Positions 1 through 5,266 of a stretch of DNA of 6,467 bases are shown piece by piece (position 1 is the stretch's first letter; each line of letters begins with the position of its first letter). The position numbers and the translations under genes were made by a program. Under the pieces are notes generated by a model. It saw only the letters and a program-made list of their open reading frames with translations. It did not search any database and had not been told where the DNA came from. Source of the DNA: Faecalibacterium sp. (GTDB lineage: Bacteria; Bacillota; Clostridia; Oscillospirales; Ruminococcaceae); contig JAHHRK010000085.1 of the NCBI GenBank assembly GCA_020025795.1, positions 1 through 6,467 on the forward strand, read 5' to 3'.

Positions 1-500
1 TTCAGGCCTTCCGGAGCAGCAATCAGACCGATGAACTTGATGCGCTTTGCGCCGCGCTTCTTGATCATGTTGATTGCATCGATAGCGGAACCGCCGGTAG
101 CCAGCATGGGGTCCAGAACCAGAACGTCACGCTCAGCGATGTCGGAGGGCAGCTTGCAGAAGTATTCCACGGGCTGCAGAGTGGTTTCGTCACGGTACAG
201 GCCGATGAAGCCAACCTTTGCTGCGGGGATCAGGCTCAGCATACCGTCCAGCATGCCCATGCCAGCGCGCAGGATGGGAACCAGAGCCAGCTTACGGCCA
301 GCCAGGACCTTGGTGCGTGCCACGGTAACGGGGGTCTCGATCTCGACTTCCTCAGTGGGCAGGTCGCGGGTAGCTTCGTAGCACAGCAGGTTTGCGATTT
401 CGCTTACCAGATCACGGAACTCCTTGGTGCCGGTCTGCTTGTTGCGCAGCAGGCTGATCTTGTGCTGAATCAGGGGATGGTCAACGATCATAGGTTTCAT
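1..500 (-). CDS. upp: Uracil phosphoribosyltransferase (C-terminus cut by window edge)
   Basis: This cytoplasmic pyrimidine-salvage enzyme converts uracil and PRPP to UMP and pyrophosphate. I translated it from the minus strand; 166 residues are visible, against about 209 in the family. It begins MKPMIVDHPLIQHKISLLRN, the usual Upp N-terminus. VPILRAGMGM (residues 74-83) and the PRPP-binding loop VLVLDPMLATGGSA (126-139) are both diagnostic. APEG follows at 162-165. The C-terminal uracil-binding segment lies outside the window. The ATG at 498-500 is preceded by AAGGAGC (508-514), 7 bases away. It is the last visible gene of the tsaE-tsaB-rpiB-upp operon, 49 bp after the rpiB stop. No separate promoter or attenuator is evident in that short gap. 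The product call is near certain. Confidence 0.96.
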   Translation of the reverse strand, partial: MKPMIVDHPLIQHKISLLRNKQTGTKEFRDLVSEIANLLCYEATRDLPTEEVEIETPVTVARTKVLAGRKLALVPILRAGMGMLDGMLSLIPAAKVGFIGLYRDETTLQPVEYFCKLPSDIAERDVLVLDPMLATGGSAIDAINMIKKRGAKRIKFIGLIAAPEGL

Positions 501-549
501 AAGTGTTGCTCCTTTTATTTGAATTGAATTTACGTACAAAGGAAAGAGA

Positions 550-996
550 TCAACGATTCTCAATCGCCATCAACTTGGCAATACGGCCATCGTGACGGCC
601 ACCCTCATATTCGGTATTCAAGAACAGGTCTACCAGCTGGCAAGCCAGGCCAGGGCCTACAACACGGCCACCCATGCACAGGGCGTTTGCGTCATTGTGG
701 CGGCGGGTGTACTCGGCGCTGAATGCGTCAGAGCAGCAGCAGGCACGAATGCCCTTGACCTTGTTAGCGCTCATGCTGATGCCAACGCCGGTGCCGCAGA
801 ACAGCAGTGCTTTGTCGCACTCGCCGGAAACAACAGCATCACAGGCAGGCAGAGCCATATCCGGATAATCCACGCTGGCTTCCGAGTGGGTGCCGAAATC
901 CTTGTAGGCGATACCCAGCTCGTCCAGGTGCTTCTTTACTTCTTCTTTCAGTGCGTAGCCGCCGTGGTCGGCAGCCAGAGCAATGGGCTTAGACAT
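550..996 (-). CDS. rpiB: Ribose-5-phosphate isomerase B
   Basis: This 148-residue cytoplasmic enzyme interconverts ribose 5-phosphate and ribulose 5-phosphate in the non-oxidative pentose phosphate pathway. The length is normal for the RpiB/LacAB family. Family motifs are intact: ADHGG at 9-13, and LLFCGTGVGIS at 64-74 with Cys67 matching the catalytic Cys66 of E. coli RpiB. RRHNDANALCMGGR at 98-111 contains His100, matching His99. GGRHDGRIAK near the C-terminus holds Arg134 and Arg138, matching the phosphate-binding arginines. A run of three cysteines (86-88) sits where relatives usually have small residues. The start is supported by GTGAGGAA at 1003-1010. The gene lies 20 bp after tsaB and 49 bp before upp, so it is probably cotranscribed. 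RpiB feeds ribose 5-phosphate towards PRPP, the co-substrate of Upp. LacA/LacB-type isomerases share the fold, but the lone gene and its context favour RpiB. Confidence 0.96.
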   Translation of the reverse strand: MSKPIALAADHGGYALKEEVKKHLDELGIAYKDFGTHSEASVDYPDMALPACDAVVSGECDKALLFCGTGVGISMSANKVKGIRACCCSDAFSAEYTRRHNDANALCMGGRVVGPGLACQLVDLFLNTEYEGGRHDGRIAKLMAIENR

Positions 997-1016
997 AAAA
1001 TGTTCCTCACTTTACT

Positions 1017-1721
1017 TTAGGCATTGTTTTTCTGTGCGGACAGCTTTGCGGCACGTTCCCGCTCGGCCTGGCTCAACCGGTGATAATCCGGCAGCAGGGC
1101 GCTGGGGGCAACGCTTTCGCCGTTTGCGTGCATACGGGCGCCGACAACGCCTACTGCACCGCCACGTGCACAGCCCACAGCAGGGGCTGCAGCTACAACA
1201 TCAGGCAGCTGACCGTATTTATTATAGCACAGGGCAGCGCCGTTACCAACAAAAAACACGGGCTTTTTGCAATTTTCTATAAAGGGCGCCAAGCTGTCTA
1301 CGGATGCGGCATCGTCCGGGGTCAGGCGAGCGTGGCTTTCCAAATCAAAAGCAGCCCAGTAAACCTGGTTGCGGCGTGCATCCAGTGCAGCAATCACGGT
1401 GCCGCGGCCAGTGTGCTGATTGGCCAGAGCCTCCAGCGTGGAAACGCCAGCGCAAGGCGTGTTGAAAGGCAGTGCCATGCCTTTTGCAGCAGCCAGACCG
1501 ATGCGCAGTCCGGTAAAGCTGCCGGGACCGGCGGTAACAGCATACAAGCCGATATCGCGGGGTTTCAGCCCGGTCATCTTCAAAGCAGTGTCCACCATCG
1601 GCATGATGGTTTCACTGTGGGTCAGGCCTGCTTCCAGGTAGCACTCATACAGCAGGCGGTCATCTGCCAGGACGGCAACGCCGGCGCTTTTTCCGGCGGT
1701 ATCCAGGGCAAGAATATTCAT
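1017..1721 (-). CDS. tsaB: tRNA t6A synthesis protein TsaB
   Basis: TsaB is the non-catalytic ASKHA-fold partner of TsaD in threonylcarbamoyl transfer to A37 of ANN-decoding tRNAs. The protein has 234 residues, close to the E. coli protein. It opens with MNILALDTAGKSAGVAVL, the actin-like first strand pair. It carries the hallmark GPGSFTGLRIGLAAAKG at 65-81, then ALDARRNQVYWAAF at 112-125 and a C-terminal LPDYHRL typical of the family. The reading frame stays open upstream to 1835, but that extension is tsaE read in another frame. I chose ATG 1719-1721 because it starts the conserved domain, overlaps the tsaE stop as ATGA (1718-1721), and has a GA-rich ribosome site (GAGGGAG) about 10 bases upstream. 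The overlap suggests translational coupling to TsaE, which binds the TsaB-TsaD complex. TsaD is not in this window. An older name is YeaZ. Confidence 0.95.
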   Translation of the reverse strand: MNILALDTAGKSAGVAVLADDRLLYECYLEAGLTHSETIMPMVDTALKMTGLKPRDIGLYAVTAGPGSFTGLRIGLAAAKGMALPFNTPCAGVSTLEALANQHTGRGTVIAALDARRNQVYWAAFDLESHARLTPDDAASVDSLAPFIENCKKPVFFVGNGAALCYNKYGQLPDVVAAAPAVGCARGGAVGVVGARMHANGESVAPSALLPDYHRLSQAERERAAKLSAQKNNA

Positions 1722-2149
1722 AAGCTCACTCCCTCTATCGTAATGCAGCGGCCGTCCGGCTCGCCATCCATGCGCGCAATGTCGATGGTGATGGGCTGTT
1801 CGGCAGCCAGAATGTCGGCCAGGTTTTCGCTCCATTCGGCTGCGACGATAGCGCCCTGGTCCAGATAATCATAAAATCCGGCGGCGTAAAGGTCTTCTTC
1901 GGTATGGATGCGGTATAAATCAAAATGTGCCAGCGGGCGCGGACCGCGGTAATAATTGACGATGGCAAACGTGGGGCTGGAGGCCGGGTCGGTACAGCCC
2001 AGGCCCTGGGCCAGACCTTCACAAAAAGCGGTTTTGCCTGCGCCCAGGCCGCCGGTAAAGGCAATCAGCTCGCCGCCCTGTAAAACATCGGCAAGCCGCG
2101 CGCCAAGGGCGACCGTTTCGGCGCGGCTGTGGGTCACATATTGGGGCAT
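1718..2149 (-). CDS. tsaE: tRNA t6A synthesis ATPase TsaE
   Basis: TsaE is the small P-loop ATPase needed for multiple turnovers of the bacterial t6A complex (TsaB, TsaD, TsaE). At 143 residues it is a usual family size. The Walker A motif GGLGAGKT is at 33-40. SSPTFAIVNYY at 57-67 is the conserved switch segment. HFDLYR at 75-80 and AAEWSEN at 103-109 are further family signatures. The ATG at 2147-2149 is the first gene start after the promoter at 2199-2227; GAGGG lies about 10 bases upstream of it. It heads the operon and overlaps tsaB by 4 bp. In many Firmicutes tsaE-tsaB is followed by rimI and tsaD; here rpiB and upp follow instead. The older name is YjeE/YdiB. Confidence 0.96.
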   Translation of the reverse strand: MPQYVTHSRAETVALGARLADVLQGGELIAFTGGLGAGKTAFCEGLAQGLGCTDPASSPTFAIVNYYRGPRPLAHFDLYRIHTEEDLYAAGFYDYLDQGAIVAAEWSENLADILAAEQPITIDIARMDGEPDGRCITIEGVSL

Positions 2150-2198
2150 GAAAAAAGCCCTCGCTTTCTATCTTGGAATTCTTAACATAATTGCCACA

Positions 2199-2227
2199 AG
2201 TATAATATAAAATAAGCGAGAGTTCAA
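2199..2227 (-). promoter_or_regulatory. Sigma-A-type promoter of the tsaE operon
   Basis: On the minus strand, TTGAAC (2222-2227) and TATACT (2199-2204) are separated by exactly 17 bases, matching the housekeeping consensus at 4 of 6 and 5 of 6 positions. Transcription would start near 2191, giving a leader of about 40 bases before tsaE. The surrounding sequence is AT-rich. The promoter is back to back with the rodA upstream region. Confidence 0.75.
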
Positions 2228-2230
2228 GAT

Positions 2231-2275
2231 TTGTTGCACCCAGGATAGTTTTGTGTTATCCTGATAATCTATAAA
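2231..2275 (+). promoter_or_regulatory. Probable rodA promoter region with a 7-bp dyad
   Basis: This stretch must drive the plus-strand SEDS gene if it has its own promoter, but no pair of boxes is convincing. Candidate -10 boxes are GATAAT (2263-2268) and TATAAA (2270-2275), without a good -35 at 16-18 bases. TTGCAC (2234-2239) with TATCCT (2257-2262) has 17-base spacing but poor matches. The perfect inverted repeat CAGGATA/TATCCTG (2241-2247 and 2257-2263, 9-base loop) overlaps these candidates and could be an operator or a leader hairpin. Confidence 0.3.
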
Positions 2276-2285
2276 GCTTTTTTGG

Positions 2286-2293
2286 AAAGGGGG
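2286..2293 (+). promoter_or_regulatory. Ribosome binding site deciding the rodA start
   Basis: AAAGGGGG ends 1 base before the GTG at 2295 and 7 bases before the in-frame GTG at 2301. Only the second spacing is workable, so the protein most likely begins at 2301. Confidence 0.65.
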
Positions 2294-2300
2294 CGTGTCT

Positions 2301-3530
2301 GTGCTGAAAGGCGTGAAAAGCTATTGGAAACGCACCGACCGCGTATTGTGGTCGTTTTGTATTGCCAGCAGTGTATTCGCCTGCATCGTGCTGGCGTCCA
2401 TTGGTTATAATCAGAAGGGCGGCTTTGTACGCGATGAATTAACAGGCGCCATCACAGGCATCGGTGGCTATCGCAGTGCGCTTGTGCAGGCGCTTGCGCT
2501 GTGCGGCGGTATGCTGTTTGCTGTCCTCATATCAAACATTGACTATCATAATCTGGTGGAAATTTGGCCAATCCATGCGGCGCTGGCCTGGGGCCTTGTT
2601 CTGCCAACATTGTTTGGCAGAATCGATATCATTAAAGACACCATCGTCATTGGCTACAATGCCAACAGTACAGATAACTATTCTTGGTATAAAATCGGTG
2701 GATTTACCATCCAGCCAACTGAGATTGCGAAGGTCAGTTTTATTTTGACGTTTGCCATGCATCTTTCCCGGGTGCGGGATCACCTGAATGAACCGTCTAC
2801 TTTGTTCAAGCTGCTGCTGCATCTGGCGGTTCCGGCCCTGATTATTCATAAACAGGGTGACGACGGTACTGTGCTGATCTTTTTGGCGATCGGACTGTGT
2901 ATGTTGTTCTCAGCAGGTTTAAGCTGGAAATATATCGTAGGTGCTTTGGCGGCAGGCGGCGGCGCATTGGCAGTGGCCTTTGCCTTTTTCAGTGATAAAA
3001 TCGGCAAGAACTATCAGTGGCTGCGCATCCTGGCGGTGTACGATCCCGAAAATACCACCGGCTGGGCAATCAGCGAAGGTATGCGGCACGATTATACGTA
3101 CCAGCAGGCGCTGGGCGAAACATCAATAGGTGCCGGGCAAATATTCGGGCGTGGCTTGTTTACCGGTGATTATGTGTATGTGCCGAACGCTTGGAACGAC
3201 TTTGCGTTCAGTTGGATTGGCAATGCGGTGGGTTTTGTAGGAACTGCAATCGTGCTGGCAATTCTGTTTGGTATTGTAATACGCACATTGCAGGCAGGCG
3301 TGCGCAGCGTGGATGATCTGGGCACTTTTATCTGTACCGGTTTTGCTGGTGCCATGATGGCGCAGATCTTCGTCAATGTGGGTATGAACCTGCGTGTGCT
3401 GCCGGTTATCGGTGTTACGCTGCCGTTCTATTCTGCGGGTGGATCTTCGGCAATGATGATTTATCTATGCATCGGCTTGGTACTGAGCGTGTATATGCAC
3501 AACAAAAAGACCTTGTTTGGCAAGCAATAA
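2301..3530 (+). CDS. rodA: SEDS-family peptidoglycan glycosyltransferase, probably RodA
   Basis: SEDS proteins (RodA, FtsW, SpoVE) polymerise lipid II into glycan strands at the membrane with a class B penicillin-binding protein partner. From GTG 2301 the protein has 409 residues, with about ten hydrophobic segments. Residue numbers below count from the alternative GTG at 2295. FTIQPTEIAK (137-146) is the SEDS 'QPSE.AK' block and KQGDDGT (186-192) matches 'KQPDLGT'. IFGRGLFTGD (283-292) matches the 'G.G...G' segment, with the predicted catalytic Asp at 302 in WNDFAF. LPVIGVTLPFYSAGGSS (369-385) is the C-terminal signature; its SAGGSS form resembles clostridial RodA more than FtsW. The usual Glu and His before the catalytic Asp are replaced (PNAWND). 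No mreB, mreC or PBP gene is near, so RodA versus FtsW/SpoVE is a sequence-based judgement. A terminator begins 3 bp after the stop. Confidence 0.85.
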   Translation: MLKGVKSYWKRTDRVLWSFCIASSVFACIVLASIGYNQKGGFVRDELTGAITGIGGYRSALVQALALCGGMLFAVLISNIDYHNLVEIWPIHAALAWGLVLPTLFGRIDIIKDTIVIGYNANSTDNYSWYKIGGFTIQPTEIAKVSFILTFAMHLSRVRDHLNEPSTLFKLLLHLAVPALIIHKQGDDGTVLIFLAIGLCMLFSAGLSWKYIVGALAAGGGALAVAFAFFSDKIGKNYQWLRILAVYDPENTTGWAISEGMRHDYTYQQALGETSIGAGQIFGRGLFTGDYVYVPNAWNDFAFSWIGNAVGFVGTAIVLAILFGIVIRTLQAGVRSVDDLGTFICTGFAGAMMAQIFVNVGMNLRVLPVIGVTLPFYSAGGSSAMMIYLCIGLVLSVYMHNKKTLFGKQ

Positions 3531-3533
3531 CAA

Positions 3534-3576
3534 AACAAAAATGGGCAGACACAAAGCGTGTCCGCCCATTTTTGTT
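3534..3576. terminator. Bidirectional intrinsic terminator between rodA and the mgsA-like gene
   Basis: The left arm 3534-3552 and right arm 3558-3576 pair over 19 positions with one A-C mismatch (3547/3563) around the 5-base loop AAAGC. The GC-rich core GGGC.GACAC/GTGTC.GCCC is flanked by A5 and T5 tracts, so either strand gives a stem followed by a U-rich run. It starts 3 bp after the rodA stop and lies 57 bp beyond the mgsA-like stop. It is suited to ending both convergent transcripts. Confidence 0.92.
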
Positions 3577-3633
3577 ACAGGAGAAAAAAGCAATCAAACA
3601 ACACACAGAAATCAGAAACTGTGTGCGTAAGTC

Positions 3634-4035
3634 TTAGAAACTGTGCATTCCTTCACGATAATCCAAATCGCCCTGATCCAAACCGCGCACCAGAATTTCG
3701 GCCGTGGCAATGTTGGTAGCGATAGGAACCGAGTGCATATCGCACAGCCGCATAATGGTTTGCTCGTTCGGTTCAGAAGGCTTTGCGTGTACCGCATCGC
3801 GGAAGAACAATACCATGTCTACTTCGTTGCAGGCAATCTGTGCAGCAATTTGCTGTCCACCACCCAGGCGGCCGGCTAAAAAGCACTTTACCGGCAGACC
3901 GACATTTTGAATCAGCAGATTGCCAGTGGTTCCGGTGGCAATCAGATTGTAACGGGATAGAATCGCACTGTATGCGGTGCAAAACTGAAGCATGAGTTCT
4001 TTTTTGGTGTCGTGGGCAATCAATGCAATCGTCAT
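3634..4035 (-). CDS. mgsA: Methylglyoxal synthase-like protein lacking key catalytic residues
   Basis: Methylglyoxal synthase converts dihydroxyacetone phosphate to methylglyoxal and phosphate. This 133-residue protein covers the family domain end to end. It has MTIALIAHDTKK (1-12, matching E. coli His19 and Lys23), the phosphate-binding ATGTTGN (33-39), FFRDA (77-81, Asp80 matching Asp91) and PIATNIATAE (104-113). However, the loop usually written GGDQQ reads GGGQQ here (Gly60 at E. coli Asp71, the catalytic base), and the usual P-H-E-P-D reads PSEPN (Ser87 at His98, Asn90 at Asp101). Ala54 replaces Ser65. The frame is intact and spacing is conserved, so this is not decay by frameshift. AAAGGAT at 4044-4050 supports ATG 4035, and the gene has its own promoter. 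The family assignment is firm. Enzyme activity is doubtful; it may be a regulator, or an enzyme with an altered reaction. Confidence 0.88.
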   Translation of the reverse strand: MTIALIAHDTKKELMLQFCTAYSAILSRYNLIATGTTGNLLIQNVGLPVKCFLAGRLGGGQQIAAQIACNEVDMVLFFRDAVHAKPSEPNEQTIMRLCDMHSVPIATNIATAEILVRGLDQGDLDYREGMHSF

Positions 4036-4126
4036 AAGGGACGATCCTTTCTATTCAAAATTCAAGGATACACAAATCAAATACAAGAGCAAAAGCGGTA
4101 ATAAAAAGAACTGATATAACACTTAT

Positions 4127-4155
4127 ATTCTATCGATCAATGCCGAAAAAGTCAA
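4127..4155 (-). promoter_or_regulatory. Sigma-A-type promoter of the mgsA-like gene
   Basis: On the minus strand, TTGACT (4150-4155) and TAGAAT (4127-4132) are spaced by exactly 17 bases; each hexamer matches consensus at 5 of 6 positions. Transcription would start near 4120, leaving a leader of about 85 bases before the start codon. The region is much more AT-rich than the genes on either side. It indicates that this gene is expressed independently of proC upstream. Confidence 0.8.
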
Positions 4156-4193
4156 GTTTTTGTTGGAAATTCATAAAATAATAAATAAAAGTG

Positions 4194-4215
4194 GCGTTTT
4201 ACAAGGCTAAAATGC
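4194..4215 (-). terminator. Weak possible terminator after proC
   Basis: An 8-bp imperfect inverted repeat (GCGTTTTA/TAAAATGC, 6-base loop) lies 37 bp beyond the proC stop. In the minus-strand direction it is followed by a T-rich stretch (4170-4193). The stem is AT-rich and has one A-C mismatch in that direction, so termination would be inefficient. The rest of 4036-4252 holds only the mgsA-like promoter and leader. Confidence 0.25.
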
Positions 4216-4252
4216 GAAATGACTGACACCTGTAATCGTTACATAATAACGC

Positions 4253-5053
4253 TTACGCTTTTCCCATGTCTACGTTTTTGTCAAAAGCTGCCTGTACCGC
4301 ATCGATTACGGCACCACGCACACCGCGCTGCTCCAAAACGCGCACGCCCTGAATGGTACTGCCACCGGGGCTGCATACCGCGTCCTTCAAAGCGCCGGGA
4401 TGCTGGCCGCTTTCCAAAACCATGCGTGCGCTGCCGACAACCATCTGGGCAGCGTATGCCAGTGCTTTATCGCGCGGCAAGCCCACAGCCACACCGCCGT
4501 CGGCCAGTGCCTCGATGATCGGGTACAGGAATGCAGGGCCGCAGCCGGATACCGAGCTGGCAGCATCGATCAGCGTTTCAGCAAGCGGATCTACCAGGCC
4601 GGCAGGCTGCAGCATGGCAGTAAGGCTAGCCTGCTCTGCTTCGGTCAGATCCAGAGTGCAGTATTGGATCACACCGGCACCGATGGCGCAGGGGGTGTTG
4701 GGCATGATGCGTACAACGGGATAGTTTCCACCGGACATTTCACGGATGCGCTCCATCGTCAGGCCGGCAGCCATGGAAACCAGCACGGTACGGCCGGATT
4801 TCGCTGCCAGAACAGGGGCAATGTCTGCCAGCATGGCCTCCATCATTTGCGGCTTTACCCCCAAAAAGACCCAGTCACAGGCAGCGGCATCTGCATTGGT
4901 GCCAGTATGGCAGCCCAGCTGCTGGGCCAGCTTTTCTGCTTTTTCCGGGCTGCGGTTTGCCAAAATGACAGACTTCGGGTCGCAGCTTTTGCAGACGGCA
5001 CGGGCAATGGCGCTGCCCATATTGCCGCAGCCGATAAATCCAATGGTACACAT
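4253..5053 (-). CDS. proC: Pyrroline-5-carboxylate reductase
   Basis: ProC reduces 1-pyrroline-5-carboxylate to L-proline with NAD(P)H, the last step of proline synthesis in the cytoplasm. The protein has 266 residues, full length for the family. The N-terminal Rossmann motif IGFIGCGNMGSAI is at 4-16. NRSPEKAE (33-40) follows the second strand, where Arg-Ser is often linked to NADPH binding. VKPQ is at 66-69 and VRIMPNTP at 114-121. The C-terminal P5C reductase signature spans GCGPAFLYPIIEALADGG (170-187) and continues to CSPGGSTIQGV at 227-237, which holds the substrate-binding loop. ATG 5051-5053 has GCGAGG (5061-5066) 7 bases upstream. The gene stands alone: proA and proB are not in the window. 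It is divergent from the GDPD gene and upstream of, but probably not cotranscribed with, the mgsA-like gene. Confidence 0.97.
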   Translation of the reverse strand: MCTIGFIGCGNMGSAIARAVCKSCDPKSVILANRSPEKAEKLAQQLGCHTGTNADAAACDWVFLGVKPQMMEAMLADIAPVLAAKSGRTVLVSMAAGLTMERIREMSGGNYPVVRIMPNTPCAIGAGVIQYCTLDLTEAEQASLTAMLQPAGLVDPLAETLIDAASSVSGCGPAFLYPIIEALADGGVAVGLPRDKALAYAAQMVVGSARMVLESGQHPGALKDAVCSPGGSTIQGVRVLEQRGVRGAVIDAVQAAFDKNVDMGKA

Positions 5054-5097
5054 AAGAAAACCTCGCTTTTCTCAAGAAAAAATTTTACTTATAAAAT

Positions 5098-5106
5098 AGT
5101 ATATCA
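5098..5106 (-). promoter_or_regulatory. Extended -10 promoter element of proC
   Basis: The minus strand reads TGATATACT, an extended -10 (TGn plus TATACT, 5 of 6 consensus). There is no good -35 at 16-18 bases, as is common for extended -10 promoters. The predicted start near 5091 gives a short leader containing the GCGAGG ribosome site. Confidence 0.6.
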
Positions 5107-5165
5107 TGCAGACAGGCACAGAAAAGGGAGGATTGAATGAAAATTTTGTAAATGATAAAAAAGCC

Positions 5166-5193
5166 TTTCATTTCTCAGACCGACTGCTATAAT
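5166..5193 (+). promoter_or_regulatory. Extended -10 promoter of the GDPD-Nudix operon
   Basis: TGCTATAAT (5185-5193) is a perfect -10 hexamer with a TGn extension. TTTCAT (5166-5171) is a weak -35 at 16 bases. Transcription should begin near 5200. The -10 overlaps the ATG at 5192, so that ATG cannot be in the main transcript. This favours the start at 5267. Confidence 0.65.
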
Positions 5194-5250
5194 GAAAACG
5201 AACTACGGCACTGCTGCAAAAGTGCCTCCGCCCGGATACAGAGTGGTCAG

Positions 5251-5258
5251 AAAGGAAG
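5251..5258 (+). promoter_or_regulatory. Ribosome binding site deciding the GDPD start
   Basis: AAAGGAAG lies 8 bases upstream of ATG 5267. The longer in-frame alternative at 5192 has no comparable site and sits inside the -10 box. Confidence 0.75.
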
Positions 5259-5266
5259 TTGCAGAT

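Noticed and set aside
31..381. Plus-strand open frame of 116 codons at the left edge
   Set aside because: It is antisense to upp, whose minus-strand translation is unmistakable.
1080..1868. Plus-strand open frame of 262 codons opposite tsaB and tsaE
   Set aside because: It is fully antisense to two well-recognised genes, has no family motif and has no ribosome site. It is a codon-bias shadow.
3614..3645. Ten-base direct repeat AGAAACTGTG at 3614-3623 and 3636-3645, covering the mgsA-like stop region
   Set aside because: The match does not extend beyond ten bases and there is no third copy. It is probably chance or a small old duplication, with no sign of an attachment site.
4232..4251. Short hairpins GTAA/TTAC and CGTTA/TAACG just after the proC stop
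   Set aside because: Stems of 4-5 bp without GC content or a following T tract are too weak to be terminators or regulatory RNA.
4036..4252. AT-rich intergenic region as a possible riboswitch or small RNA
   Set aside because: It is explained by a consensus promoter and an 85-base leader with no conserved aptamer-like pairing that I could find.
4400..5140. Plus-strand open frame of 246 codons opposite proC
   Set aside because: It mirrors proC, resembles no known protein, and runs through the proC promoter.
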